From: Macrothele yani
Lineage: Eukaryota; Arthropoda; Arachnida; Araneae; Macrothelidae
DNA length: 64,000 nucleotides
Reading direction: 5' to 3'
NCBI GenBank assembly: GCA_039090855.1
Contig: CM076990.1
Coordinates: forward strand, 203,117,232-203,181,231
Below are positions 22,596 through 33,290 of the stretch, piece after piece. How positions within the stretch are numbered: position 1 is the stretch's first letter; each line of letters opens with the position of its first letter. The translations under genes were made by a program, and so were the position numbers. The notes under the pieces are model-generated. The model saw only the letters and a list, made by a program, of their open reading frames with translations. It ran no database searches and was not told where the DNA came from.

Positions 22596-22904
22596 TCACT
22601 TTTACCACTATTTAAAAAATGAGGTCTCTGGTCTTAAAAGAAAATCCACCGACAAAGAGCTGTCGCTAAGTCGTTAAAAATCTCTGTATCAACTTTAAAC
22701 AAGGTAATAAACAAAGATTTCAAACTGAAAAAACAAACAAACAAACAAAATGTTCACCGCCTTTTACCTAGCCACCTACCTGGCTGAGCGCAAAACACGG
22801 TGCAAATTTCTTTATGAAAATCACTTAGCCTGAGACAGACGGAAATTTTTTGTGACTGTTGTTGAAGTATGAATTCACCTAAATGACTACAATAATAATA
22901 ATAA

Positions 22905-23510
22905 TAAAAAAGGTCTATTTACTACCGCGAAAGAGCAGAAAAAGAATTACAAGCTTGATTCCAAGAATCCAAAGAAATTTCAGTGAAGGATTCACGATTA
23001 TTGCTGGTTTCCCGTACAATGGGAAATTGAAGTTAAAAAAAGATGAAAAGAATGTTAAATTTCAGTTCTACATATTATCAAAATAATGTTTTAACTCCTA
23101 TATTTAAAAAGGAGATACCATTCCTTTATCCACAGAGCCTTCAAAGAGTAAAACTCCATCAGGTTAAGACTACCAGTCATACATCCAAATCTTCCACTCT
23201 ATTTCTTGAAAAAATGCAGAATAAAACGGGTATGAAGTCTATACCTTTTGCTCATATTCCTTCAAAGTCCCCTGATGTGTCACCAAAGGACTATTGTGCT
23301 TTCGGACTGCTAAAAAAAGGGCTTTCTAAATGCAGACTTAAAAATGATTGGACTACGGAAAGCAGTGGAAGAGGAGTGGAATCAAATACCACTACCAATT
23401 TTAAGAAATACCCTGTTATCTTAGAAATCTAGATGTAGGTTCATATCCAGAGAAATGACTATCAGATAGAACATTTAAAAACAAATAATTTTACTTTTAA
23501 ACATTAATTA
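22905..23510 (+). pseudogene. Tc1/mariner-superfamily transposase, DD41D-like, C-terminal part
   Basis: Reads ITSLIPRIQRNFSEGFTIIA, GFPYNGKLKL, NVLTPIFKKEIPFLYP, then LHQVKTTSHTSKSS, then SIPFAHIPSKSPDVSPKDYC and AFGLLKKGLSK. The HQxKxxSHTSK motif normally has the second catalytic Asp; here it is Val. From that position to the Asp of SPKD there are 41 intervening residues, the spacing of the DD41D (rosa-like) lineage and unlike the 34 of the other copies in the window. The N-terminal half and first Asp are absent. Several frameshifts. Confidence 0.65.
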
Positions 23511-24827
23511 TTTTGCTGGAAAAGCGATCTAAAAATGTGTGAACATCCTTTGCCCTCTATTCACTAAGAATTTGTTTTAAAGCTACTAAAACGGAAATTT
23601 CTGTTCAACAGGTCTTCATTAAAACTGCCGTGACCGGTTTGGAGTGGCAGCTGCAGTATGTTAACTGCATCCCCCTCGCGATCGCTCCAAGAACCTCAGG
23701 GTGGCATTCACCCCTGGCTTTGCAAAGACGACAGAACTACAATTGGTGCAGCCACGCTTGCTGGTGACTTGCTGGTGACAATCGTGACGACAGTCGACGG
23801 CGCATGCGCTTTGAGAACAGCAATGACCAGCAGCTAGCGAAGGCAGTCTTTTTCGCTTTGTCACATTCCCGGAATTTTATCTCCCAAATGAATTGAAATA
23901 AACGATTGTTTCCATGTTTTATACTTATCTTAATTTGCTTCCTGTTTCTAATTAAAATCAAAAACTTCTTTGGCTTCTGATTTCGGTCGGACTCTGAAAG
24001 CAGTGAACGGTAGCTCACGCTACATGTACCACTTTGATTTGGCCCACTTTACTTTTTTCACCTTTGCGCGGCTGCTTTTCCTGCTGCTTAGTGGAAGGGA
24101 AGGAATATCGTAGCGCCAGTTTCTAAGAAAAAATAAGCTTATGAAATTCAACTTTTTGCTGAAAAGAAAATTCGGAAGTTACCATACTTTTCCTTTCAAT
24201 ATTTCTTGAAACATACAAAATATAGTTAAAGAATTCCGTTTTATTTTCATCTTTGCGCGGCGGCTTCTTCGACTGGTCGCTCGGAGGGAAAGAATACGGT
24301 AGAGTCAGCACGTGAGGAAAAATAAGCGTAGGGAATTCAACTTTTCCCCAAAAAGATATATATGGTATGTTACCTCACTTCCTCTTCCTTTTACTATTAA
24401 CCGAAACATTTGAAATATAGTTATAGAAATTCGGAACGCTAACTGTATTTGTTCTACCCTCGTCGTATATTTAGGATTGACTTATCTATGAATGAAGATC
24501 AGGAAATTGAGAAATTTAACATACTCGACTTATACTCCATATCGACTTATAAGTCGAAAAACACGGTACGTAAAAATTGAGCTGTGCTGTAAAATGTACT
24601 GTAATTGAGCTGTACTGTAAAATGGAGGTGTTCCTGGAGACTAAACACGTAAAGCAGTTTTGCACTTCATTGGTAAAACAAACTACAAACTCTTGAAATC
24701 TGTTGCAATTCTTTGTAAATCTTAGTTTGGTCTATGACTGACTTTTGTTTCTGCTCTAGTTACTTCACAGGAGTTGCATATCAGAATTCAGAACTGTGAT
24801 GTTACCGTTCTTAAAATTGTATAACTA
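23511..24827. repeat. Unassigned stretch with a 188-bp tandem duplication
   Basis: From about 24062 and again from about 24250: TTTGCGCGGC, a GGAAGGGAAGGAATA-type or GGAGGGAAAGAATA-type run, GAAAAATAAGC and GAATTCAACTTTT occur in the same order, so about 188 bp is duplicated and diverged. The rest has no recognisable feature. Confidence 0.55.
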
Positions 24828-26036
24828 CACCGATGAGCTATTACGTTATGACCACATACCTAATAAGCTGTAGGGCACCCTTTAGCCCACAAAACAGCGG
24901 CTACTCGGCGAGGCATAGATTCGATGAGATAGCAGTAGATATCCTGGGGTGTCTGGTACCATAATGTCAACAGAAAGTCCTCCAGTTCCCGTACATTTCG
25001 GGGTGGTGGTGATTTAGCGCGAACACGCTTTTCCAAGTCGAACCACAAATGTTCGATTGGGTTCATGTCAGATGAATTTGAAGGCCAGGGCATTAACAGA
25101 AAGTCACCAGTATGATTTTCCGACAACACCTTGGCGATTCTGGCAGTGTGGCATGGTACATTATCCTGTTATTAATGGCCACCATTAGCAGGAAACACAG
25201 TTGCCATGAATGGGGGAACTTGGTCCGCAACGACCTTCAGATAACTGACAGCTGTCAAGGGTTGTGCTATTGGGATAATGGAGCCTGAAGTGTCCCAAGG
25301 AAACATGACTCACAGCATAACACCGCACCGCCGGCCTGTTTCCGCCCAACAATGCATTCAGGTACCATAGCCTCCATTGGTAATCGGCGCATCCGCGCTG
25401 GGCCGTCTACATGATGCACCACGAATCTTGATTCGTCAGACCCGGCCACTTTATTCCAATCATCCATGGTCCAATCTTGATGATCTTGGGACCATTTCAT
25501 GCGTTGTTGGCGATGACGTGCAGTGAACATGGGGATCCGGCTGGGTCTTCAGCTACGCAGGCCCATGCGCAGAAGGCTGTGTGCTGTGAGACATTGTCCT
25601 GATCACTACTGTTCTAGCTGCGGATGATTTTGTCGCACTGTGGTCCTGCGGTTGCTGTGAACAATGCGCTACAGTCTTCGCTCCCCTCTGGCATCAATGA
25701 GCTGAGGACGAACATGGCTGGACGACGGTTCGTCGTTTAGCCCTCTGTGCACCATGTTTGATACGTACTCACTACAGCGTCATGTGAACAACCCACAAGC
25801 CACGCCGTTTCCGAGATCGTAGTTCAGAGGCACCGTGCAATCACAATTTGTCTTTTATCAAACTCCGATTAATCGGCAGCTCTTCCCATTCTGATTCCGA
25901 ACACTCTACTAACCAAAAGCCGGTCTTCCGGTTGTATATATACTGCTCTGTGAACTTCGCCTGCTCCACCGTTCGGTCCCCAGGCGTTATCATTTCTCTA
26001 GGCTAGGGGTGGCCATAATGGAACGGCTCATTGGTG
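24828..26036 (-). pseudogene. Tc1-like transposon (family shared with 33619 and 57190)
   Basis: TA at 24826-24827; ends CACCGATGAGCTATTACG and a match closing GGCTCATTGGTG. Minus strand: N-terminal part decayed at 25870-25560; HRQQRMKWSQDHQDWTMDDW then AGSDESRFVVHHVDGPARMR (first Asp) at 25530-25390; QDNVPCHTARIAK near 25165-25130 (second Asp); NSSDMNPIEHLWFDLEKRV at 25075-25020 (Glu). All three catalytic residues are still present, but frameshifts and stops separate them. Of the copies I checked it keeps its catalytic triad best. Confidence 0.9.
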
Positions 26037-26245
26037 TGTACTAATGATCCAAATTTCTTGGCGTAGAATAGAAATTCGAATCATTAGTATAACTGTACTA
26101 TTTTGAATATAATTGGTGTACAGTTCCTGTTTATTAGTTACCGTTCTTATTATTTTGAATAACTGTTTTACTGTTGCAATGCTACACTGTAAAAAAGTGT
26201 GTTACGTTATTAACAATAATCTGTAACATGGGAACAGTAATCTGC

Positions 26246-26330
26246 GCATGCCGCCGTGGTGGCCGAGTAGTCAGATGCGTTGGTCTCTGACCATTCGTAC
26301 GAGATAGGCTCCGGTTCGAGTCAGGATGAA
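26246..26330 (+). repeat. SINE-E: tRNA-Ser/Leu-like head
   Basis: GGTGGCCGAGTAGTCAGATG is an A-box region of the class II tRNA kind, and CCGGTTCGAGTC at 26311-26322 is a B box at cloverleaf distance. The following AT-rich stretch does not match the other SINEs. Not a tRNA gene: no acceptor stem pairing is evident. Confidence 0.5.
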
Positions 26331-26640
26331 GGTGAGTTGAAAAATCTTGCAAGAGACTCTTGTCGGCAATTGTTAATGAATAAATAAAGTTCCTGGATAT
26401 GTATGCTTTCTTAGTTTTCATAGATCTTCCGTTGAAGATATGATGCAATCTTGTTGAACTTATCGTTACGTCAGCTTTACTGTAGAAAACAACAGGGTTA
26501 GAGCTCGTTAGGCGTATCTTACTGTAACTTTTGTTGACCCTGATAGCTGATATCGTAAGAGCTGAAAAGTTCTTAAGTAGACGTAGAAGCAACTTCTAAA
26601 GGTCAATAAGGAAACAGATGATTTACGTTAACAGTCCAAT

Positions 26641-26862
26641 AGCCGCCCCGATGGTGCAGTGGTCTAAGCGATGGTCTCTGATCATTCGTCCGAAGGGGTC
26701 CGGGTTCGAATCCCGGTGAGGCATGGGTGTTGTGTTTGTCTTACGGAGCCTGGCTCTTTGCCTTCCCCTGGAACCAGTGACCCTAAATTAGGAACGGACG
26801 ACTGCTTATAGCCAATTGAGTTGCTCGCGGTGGTCGTTAAACCTCCAATAAAAAAAAACAAA
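26641..26862 (+). repeat. SINE-A copy, full length, with target-site duplication
   Basis: Starts AGCCGCCCCGATGGTGCAGT, B box GGGTTCGAATCCCGGTG, full body, tail (A)9CAAA. AACAGTCCA occurs at 26630-26638 and 26863-26871. The left copy is separated from the SINE start by two bases. Confidence 0.9.
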
Positions 26863-26964
26863 AACAGTCCAGTTCTTTATTGTAAAGATATGTCATTAAT
26901 CACGCACTTTATAGAGCACACAAATTGTCTTTAATTCAAATTCACCAAGATACGTAGTTTAATC

Positions 26965-27130
26965 CACATTGTGACGTACTATAGAGGTGAAGCACGTGTC
27001 AAGATGACAAATCTGCAGCGATACATTCCTCCCATGTAGCTTACTTAGTTGGGAGAGAAACTTACTCCGGAGTGAGGGGGCGCGATTTGAATACCGTCAC
27101 GGACAAATTCCTGTCTTCACAACATTCCAG
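26965..27130 (+). repeat. SINE-B copy
   Basis: GAAGCACGTGTCAAGATGAC, AAATCTGCAGCGATACATTC, a TGTAGCTTACTTAGTTGG A-box region and a GGGCGCGATTTGAATACC B-box region follow in the same order as in 1780-2005 (minus). Confidence 0.6.
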
Positions 27131-27339
27131 AACACTTGTCATCTGAACAACTTCAGCATAAGCACGTTCGCTCGCTGAGTAGTTCGCTCGCTGAACAATC
27201 ATCAAAGGTTGGCTAACACAGATTACTAACGGAAGCTCGTTTTAACACCATATCATCAACATGACTTTAAATAACATTGCGTGAACATCATAGCCTAATA
27301 CACTGATTGATAACAAACTGCCTGAGATAAGACTGCTTT

Positions 27340-27412
27340 CCGCGACTGTTTATAGCAGCTTTGTTCACTGCGGTCGTTAAACTTTCGATTGAAAAGAAAT
27401 ATATATATATAT
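27340..27412 (+). repeat. SINE-A tail fragment, diverged
   Basis: GACTGTTTATAGCAG, GTTCACTGCGGTCGTTAAAC and an A-rich then (TA)n end correspond to the SINE-A 3' end. Confidence 0.55.
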
Positions 27413-28029
27413 ACTGCTTTCCGATAACTGATTATCTCTTGTCTCTCAAAGACTGAACACTTTAGTTCTCATCTCTAGCTTTCGATTACGTAATTGCACT
27501 TTCACCTGTTTTCAGGTGTTGCGAAAGCGAAATTCATCGGATCGGAATCCGTAGCGTTCAGATAGGAAAACGTTTAACAAGGATAAACCAAATTACATAA
27601 GAATACAGGAATTTAAAAGGAAGGTCAAATTAGAGTATACAAAGCGCACATGTTATTTGTAGTCATTTATTAATTGCTTGCTTTATAAAACACATTCGTC
27701 GATTTTTTCTTTAGATTTATGTACTAGCAACCTTTTAAATAAGGAAATTTCTTATGACAGAATATGAAAAATTATTACTACAGGGCTTAAAATGGTTTAA
27801 ACTTTCAAATATGTATATTAAATATACATATTTAAAGTTCTAAAATATTCAGCCACTTTTGAGACATCTGTTTATAAGAGTCAAAATAAACAATGAAATA
27901 CTGTGAAGCATTCTCTAATTCAGCCTTTCATTTTAGTTCCTGTCTTCCTATGTACGTAAATTTGAGTTTTTTTCTAGTGAAACTTTGTAAATTCTGAACG
28001 CTGCATTTTTAGCACGTCTTTTGTAAAAA
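27413..28029. other. Spacer without recognisable genes
   Basis: No signature. A TTTCACCTGTTTTCAGGTGTTGCGAAAG-like palindromic stretch lies near 27500-27530; a self-complementary AATATGTATATTAAATATAC stretch lies near 27809. Confidence 0.35.
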
Positions 28030-29660
28030 GATCGTGCTTCTGTTATCGGTATGTCCGTCCGTCCGTACCCACGATATCTCAGCAACTATTAGTCCTATTT
28101 GAAAAATTCTTTTTGCATTGGGAAGCTTGAAATATGAAAATGATGATCCTTTATTTCGTTTTTTTTCACGATGTACAATTTCGCCAGTAGAGGGCATAAA
28201 TGCTGATGATGTCGAATTCAAAAATACGTTTTATTCCACATATTTGCTTCTAAACATCCGATTGAAAAAAAATTTATATCTTTCGATTCCATTGATGTCG
28301 AAGAGTATTTTAGATATAGTTACTTTTTCAAATTACGCATAGATTTTCCGCTAGGGGGCGTAAAAGTAAATTACATTTTCCCCGATAACTCTTCTTCTAA
28401 AACTCCGATTTGAGAAATTTTTCCTTCAGCGGATACATCTCCTAGTGGAAAATCTTATGCATATAATTTCAAATTTTTGGTAAAAAATACTTTGGCCACC
28501 AGGGGGCGTAAGTGTTAATTGCCATAAAATCGTAGCTTCTAAAAGATCGATTAAAAAATTCTTTCATGGACTGATGCCACTCACTTCGATGAACTTTTTC
28601 GGAATATTTTCTTCTTAAAATATTCCACAGTTTCTCCGCCAGGGGGCGTAGATGTACATCTTATTTTTGTCAATATCTCTACTTCTAGGAGTCCGATTTG
28701 AAAAATTCCTTCTTTGTTGGATAGTATTTTCTCTGTGACATGTTTCTCATATAATTTCAAATTTTTCAAGTAATTCATAGACTTTCCGCTAGGGGGCGTA
28801 GCGGTAAATTGCGTTTCCCCTATATCTCTGCTTCTAAATCTCCGATTTGAAAAATTCGTTCTGCACCGGATACAGCTCATGATGGGAAATCCTTTGCACA
28901 TAATTTCAAATTTTTGAAAAAAAAATGGTTTGGCCACCAGAGGGCGCAAATCTTAATTTCCGCTTCTGTTGTATTTGCAGCAAAATATGAGCTTCTAAAT
29001 TCTCGATTGAAAAATACGTCGTTTGTTGACCGATACTACTCATGTCGACAAACCTTTTAGGAAAATTTTCTTCTTGAAAAATGCATGGTTTCTGCGCCAG
29101 GGGGCGTAGATGTATATCTTATTTTTGTCAACATCTCTACTTCTAACAGTACGATTTGAAAAATTCCTTCTTTGTTGGATAGTGTTTCCGATGCGAAATG
29201 TTTTCCCTATAAATTTAACATTTTCAAGTAAATCATACATTTTTCGGTAGGGGGCACAAAGGTAAATTGCGTTTTCTGCGTTGTTTCTGATCCTAAAACT
29301 TCGATTTGAAAAATTCTTCCTGTATCGCATACAAGACCTGATGGAAAATATTTTTCACATAATTTCTACTGTTTGGTAAAGAATGGTTTAGCCAACGTGG
29401 GTCATATATGTTAATTTCTGCTTCTGAAGTATTTGTTGCAAAATTTGGGCTCCTGAAAACTCGACTAATTTTTTTTTTCTTCGACCGATACCGCATACGG
29501 ATAAACCTTTTGAGAATACTTTCTTCCTAAAATAATGCATGGTTTTCACACCAGGGGACGTAAAGTCACATCTTATTTTTGTCGATATCTCTGTTTCTGA
29601 GAGTTCGCAAAGTCACGATTCCGTTTACAGCAATATCTGAGGGATTAAAAACCCGATTGA
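28030..29660 (+). repeat. Higher-order repeat array with ten CTCF-core-like sites
   Basis: Opens with a (GTCC)n-like run and ACGATATCTCAGC, then repeats a module of about 150 bp: a CTTCTAAAANTCCGATTTGA-type block, GAAAAATTCYTTC, and a G-rich site. The G-rich sites start near 28182, 28348, 28495, 28636, 28786, 28933, 29093, 29243, 29388 and 29548. Three module types recur in order. Type A has CCGCTAGGGGGCGTA (28348, 28786, 29243), type B has GCCACCAGGGGGCGTA-like (28495, 28933, 29388), and type C has CGCCAGGGGGCGTAGATGTA (28636, 29093, 29548). The higher-order unit is thus about 440-457 bp. Against the CTCF core CCASYAGRKGGC, sites at 28184, 28496 and 28934 match 12/12. No protein coding is evident. 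Confidence 0.88.
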
Positions 29661-30000
29661 AAATATTCTTTCTTTGGTCAAATCTATTGTTTTACATACC
29701 GGTTCCATTGACTTTGAATAGCTTTGATAAATTTCATTTGCCTCAGAACGGATTCAGAAGACGAGCTTATTACATCCGAAAATTCGGTGTCAACTTTCTT
29801 GTTTCTTTCTCGGCGAATTTGTATTTGCCAAACTGACAATAAGTCAAAGTATTATAATGACGTATGCGCAAGCTGATGATAAGATTTGCTGTTTTAAAAT
29901 GTATCGGGGGATCTGATTTGAGGGTATTCATGAATTTACGTTGATTTGAGCAGTGACTCACGCTCTCAGTTATTAATGTTTACACTTCCTTGTTCTCAGG

Positions 30001-30782
30001 CAGAGGTGGGGAACCTTTTCATGCTGGAAAGCCGAGTTAAGTTAGCTGTAATCTAACAAGGCCGCATTCAAGAAACTTCAATTAGATGTACTTTGAAATG
30101 TACATTATTTTGTAAAAATCTTACTATGTACTAATTAACTTCAAAAGAAAACTGTTAATTCTAAAGTTAACTAATCTTTTAATGACTTTGCTGCGACTGG
30201 AAAACATTTGCATATTTGGTTGCAATATGGAGGTTCGCACTTTTACCTGATCCTCTAGATGGGTATCCGTCATTTGTGACCTTAAAGGCGTCTTCATTTG
30301 GGTTAGGTAGGAGAATGTAGATTCGCAGAAATAAGTGCTTGAAAAGCAAGAAAGTATTTTTCGTTTATGTTGCCGAAGGCATAGGTGTTCCATTGCATTT
30401 TCCAAATTTCAACTGGATCTTTCTTAGCGTCAAATAAGGACTTTAAAATTCCATCTTCTGAGAGCTCAATCAGTTTCATCTCCAGTTCTTAGAAGCCAAA
30501 AAAACGAAATTATGAGCGTAAGGTGTTAAAATAGCCCTTATGACTTATAAATGTTTTATTGTGGCCGTCACTCGGAGAGCATTATTTCGTTGAATCTTCT
30601 TTTACTCTTTGGTATTTTAAATACAGTCATTTTAAGATTAAAATAAAAATAATAATAGACATAAAAACATCAATAAAAATAAAAGCATTTGTGTTCTGCA
30701 AAATTTGGATACACTCAAAAGGCCGCACTTAATAGCGTAGAAGGCCGCATGCTGTCTTAAGGCCGAAGGTTCCTCACACCTG
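30001..30782 (-). pseudogene. hAT-superfamily remnant, transposase C-terminus
   Basis: Ends look like hAT: CAGAGGTGGGGAACCTT at 30001 and the inverse GGTTCCTCACACCTG ending 30782, each followed inward by GGCCGCA-type motifs. Minus strand 30405-30124 encodes CESTFSYLTQMKTPLRSQMT, then DTHLEDQVKVRTSILQPNMQ, the C-terminal dimerisation region of hAT transposases (also found in domesticated ZBED/GTF2IRD2-like proteins). Upstream, in another frame, EDGILKSLFDAKKDPVEIW fits the same family. The flanking 8-mers TTCTCAGG and TTCTAGAG agree at only 5 of 8 positions. Most of the transposase is deleted. Confidence 0.75.
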
Positions 30783-31917
30783 TTCTAGAGACTGACTTGT
30801 TTGTCAAACGTTGGCGATATTTTACGATTTTACTGTTTCGGAGTAGACGTTGCTAATTTCCGTGAATTGCTAAAGTATCAAAGAAACTCAGTATTGTGTA
30901 TTGACGAAAGATAGAGGATTGTTTCTCATTGCATATGTTCTGCGACTAAGCGGTTTGACTGAGCAGAGTGTTTTACCATACTACTTCTTGACGAGTAAAG
31001 AGACTGAACTTTGTAAGTACGAGTCATTTGAAATTCTTCTGGGCGTTTTGGTTTTAGCACCTAATTAATTGTGTCATGTAAGTTAAGTACACAACTGCAT
31101 GAAGTGAATCTATACGGGATTCAGTTGAGTAATTCAGTAAGCTTTACAGGGAAGCAAGTTTCTGCAGAGAGCTTACGTTTTAGTCAGAATAAAGCTTTGC
31201 AGTGAAATTCATGTTTGAAACCTAAACCTAAACAGTGAAACTGCTAATATTCCACAGTACGTGAGACTTAAAAGCTTAGGTTATCCTTAATTCCTGCTTA
31301 AAGCAAGTCGACAGCTGTTTACGTGGGAAAAAGTTTGTTGTCTTGAACAAAATATAATGGTTACGTACTTAACAAATTTCACATCTTGATTTGATGATGG
31401 AATGATCACAAAATCTCTACATGGGAAATCGGTGGCGGATTTTCATTTCGTTAAAACAACAAAATCTTTCCATGCCAAACATCTTTCACTATCGATTTAT
31501 TGGGCTTGGTTAATCCGTGCAATCACTAGTCTAAAAACTATGTATCTATTTATTGAAGAGCAACGAGACATCTTGTTGTGTCTTGTACTATGATATGCGT
31601 TACTGTGGTGCACCTCTACTTACCTTGTTTAGTATCTGATATTTAAAGTACCTACACCAGTTTTTCACTAATGGCTCCGAATACCTGTATTCGCATTGAA
31701 ACCTATAAAACGCTTTGCCTTTTTTATTCCCCTGAGATCAAGCATCTTTGCAGCCATCCTAGTTCAGGTATTGTAATAATATGATGAAGCTTTTGTAATT
31801 TGCATTGTATTGATAGTAATTTTTTTTAAAATTTATTTTTTGGATAAAAGAAATAGTGAGTTGGCCCCCTTTCCAATGAGATCAGTAACGCATGTCTCCT
31901 TGGTTGATGTTTTGCAG
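30783..31917. other. Unassigned stretch upstream of the candidate exon
   Basis: No transposable element signature recognised over about 1.1 kb. If 31918-32004 is an exon, this would be intron. Confidence 0.35.
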
Positions 31918-32004
31918 CAATTGCGGGATGACCTTCAGATGGTGGACGCCCCCAAGCCGACACGGACGAAGCTCTGTTCGCCGGTGGCTGTCTCCTACCT
32001 CACT
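31918..32004 (+). CDS. Candidate 87-bp internal exon of an unidentified host gene
   Basis: A T-rich tract ending TTGATGTTTTGCAG (AG at 31916-31917) precedes an 87-bp segment followed by GTTAGT (32005-32010), a fair donor site. 87 is a multiple of three, and one frame is open through it: QLRDDLQMVDAPKPTRTKLC then SPVAVSYLT. The segment is clearly richer in G+C, especially at third codon positions, than the AT-rich DNA around it, as expected for an exon under selection. It matches none of the repeats in the window. I do not recognise the protein. The longer frame from 31810 would run through the splice acceptor and is probably not translated upstream. It could still be chance. Confidence 0.4.
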
Positions 32005-32354
32005 GTTAGTCAGTCATTTTCCATTTCATTTAAATAGCTGTCTTCTTCTTCTTTCTGTGTTGTCTTTTTAAACGTAATTTCGGATAGAACGGATGAGACT
32101 TTTGATATTGCTTATCTTTCTCTCTTTTCTCTCCCCTATTGTGCTTTTCTTGTTTCTTTCTAAGTGTCTTTGTGTCCGTATTTTTATCATACAGATATAT
32201 GAAATATAGATTTTTCTAGATGAATAAAGGTCTCTACTTATTTATAATTCTGGCTTGCTTAAAAGAATTTTGCTTGTCAAAGAATTTTTAAGTAAAATTA
32301 TTATTTTCCCCAATTGTTGAATGTGAATGCGTCTGTATATTTCGTAACCCTTAA

Positions 32355-33290
32355 GGTGGACGTCAAGTAATTTTACTTCCTATACTTCCAATGGAAAAAC
32401 TTCTGTACACATTTCCTTCACAATTAGTGTGTTCCCAAGGATGAAGATTTGAACATCGATTATAATAGCTTCATTTTATAACTTGGAATACTTAATATTT
32501 TCTAAAACATAACCATAATTATGCAATCGAACATTTGTTTGTCTACTGACGTCATCAATGTACAGGTCGTGCCATCTTTTTCTTCACAATTAATGTGTTC
32601 CCAAGGATGAAAATTTGAACATCGATTAAAATAGCTTCATTTTATAACTTGGAATACTTAATATTTTCTAAAACATAACCATAATTATGCAATCCAACAT
32701 TTGTTTGTCTACTGATGTCATCAATGTACAGGTCGTTCCATCTTTTTCTTCACAATTAATGCGTTCCAAAGGATGAAAATTTGAACATCGATTAAAATAG
32801 CTTCATTTTATAACTTGGAATACTTAATATTTTCTAAAACATAACCATAATTATGCAATCCAACATTTGTTTGTCTACTGACGTCATCAATGTACAGGTC
32901 GTTCCATCTTTTTCTTCACAATTAATGCGTTCCCAAGGATGAAAATTTGAACATCGATTAAAATAGCTTCATTTTATAACTTGGAATACTTAATATTTTC
33001 TAAAACATAACTATAATTATGCAATCCAACATTTGTTTGTCTACTGACGTCATCAAAGTACAGGTCGCGCCATCTTTTTTCTGGTTCCAACACCACCAAA
33101 GGAAAAGTTATTGATTTTTAATATAATTATGGTTATGTTTTAGAAAATATTAAGTATTCCAAGTTATAAAATGAAGTTATTTTGATCGATGTTCAAATTT
33201 TCATCCTTGGGAACACATTAATTGTGAAGGAAATGTGTACAAAAGTTTTTTCATTGGAAGTATAGGAAGCAAAATTACTTGACGTCCACC
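32355..33290. mobile_element. Fold-back element with TTAA target duplication
   Basis: TTAA at 32351-32354 and 33291-33294 bound an element whose ends GGTGGACGTCAAGTAATTTT are inverted repeats of about 180 bp (32355-32530 against 33112-33290). A TTAA duplication is typical of piggyBac and Kolobok transposons; which one cannot be told from this. There is no transposase inside, so it is non-autonomous. The interior is made of 166-bp tandem units listed separately. Confidence 0.85.
32421..33084 (+). repeat. Four 166-bp tandem units inside the fold-back
   Basis: The landmark CAATTARTGYGTTC recurs at 32421, 32587, 32753 and 32919, exactly 166 bp apart. Units are nearly identical. Each has a TGACGTCA (32547, 32879, 33045) or TGATGTCA (32713), at the same phase. 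TGACGTCA is the full CRE palindrome recognised by CREB/ATF factors. Confidence 0.93.

Larger units (their letters stand above)
19951..24569. mobile_element. Nested 4.6-kb segment with matching inverted ends
   Basis: GTACCGTATTTTTCGGCGTA at 19951-19970 and its inverse at 24550-24569 match at 21 of 24 positions when extended inward to TATAAG. Short CGACTTATCTAT / TTGACTTATCTAT stretches repeat inside both ends. The interior holds a long inverted repeat around a Tc1 (20535-22595), a DD41D-like transposase piece (22905-23510) and a tandem duplication (24060-24440). I cannot identify a transposase that would move the whole. The two ends may instead be two separate small copies of one repeat. Confidence 0.45.

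Noticed and set aside
26246..26330. Possible tRNA-Ser/Leu gene
   Set aside because: No convincing acceptor stem or long variable arm; similar heads occur on SINE copies elsewhere in the window.
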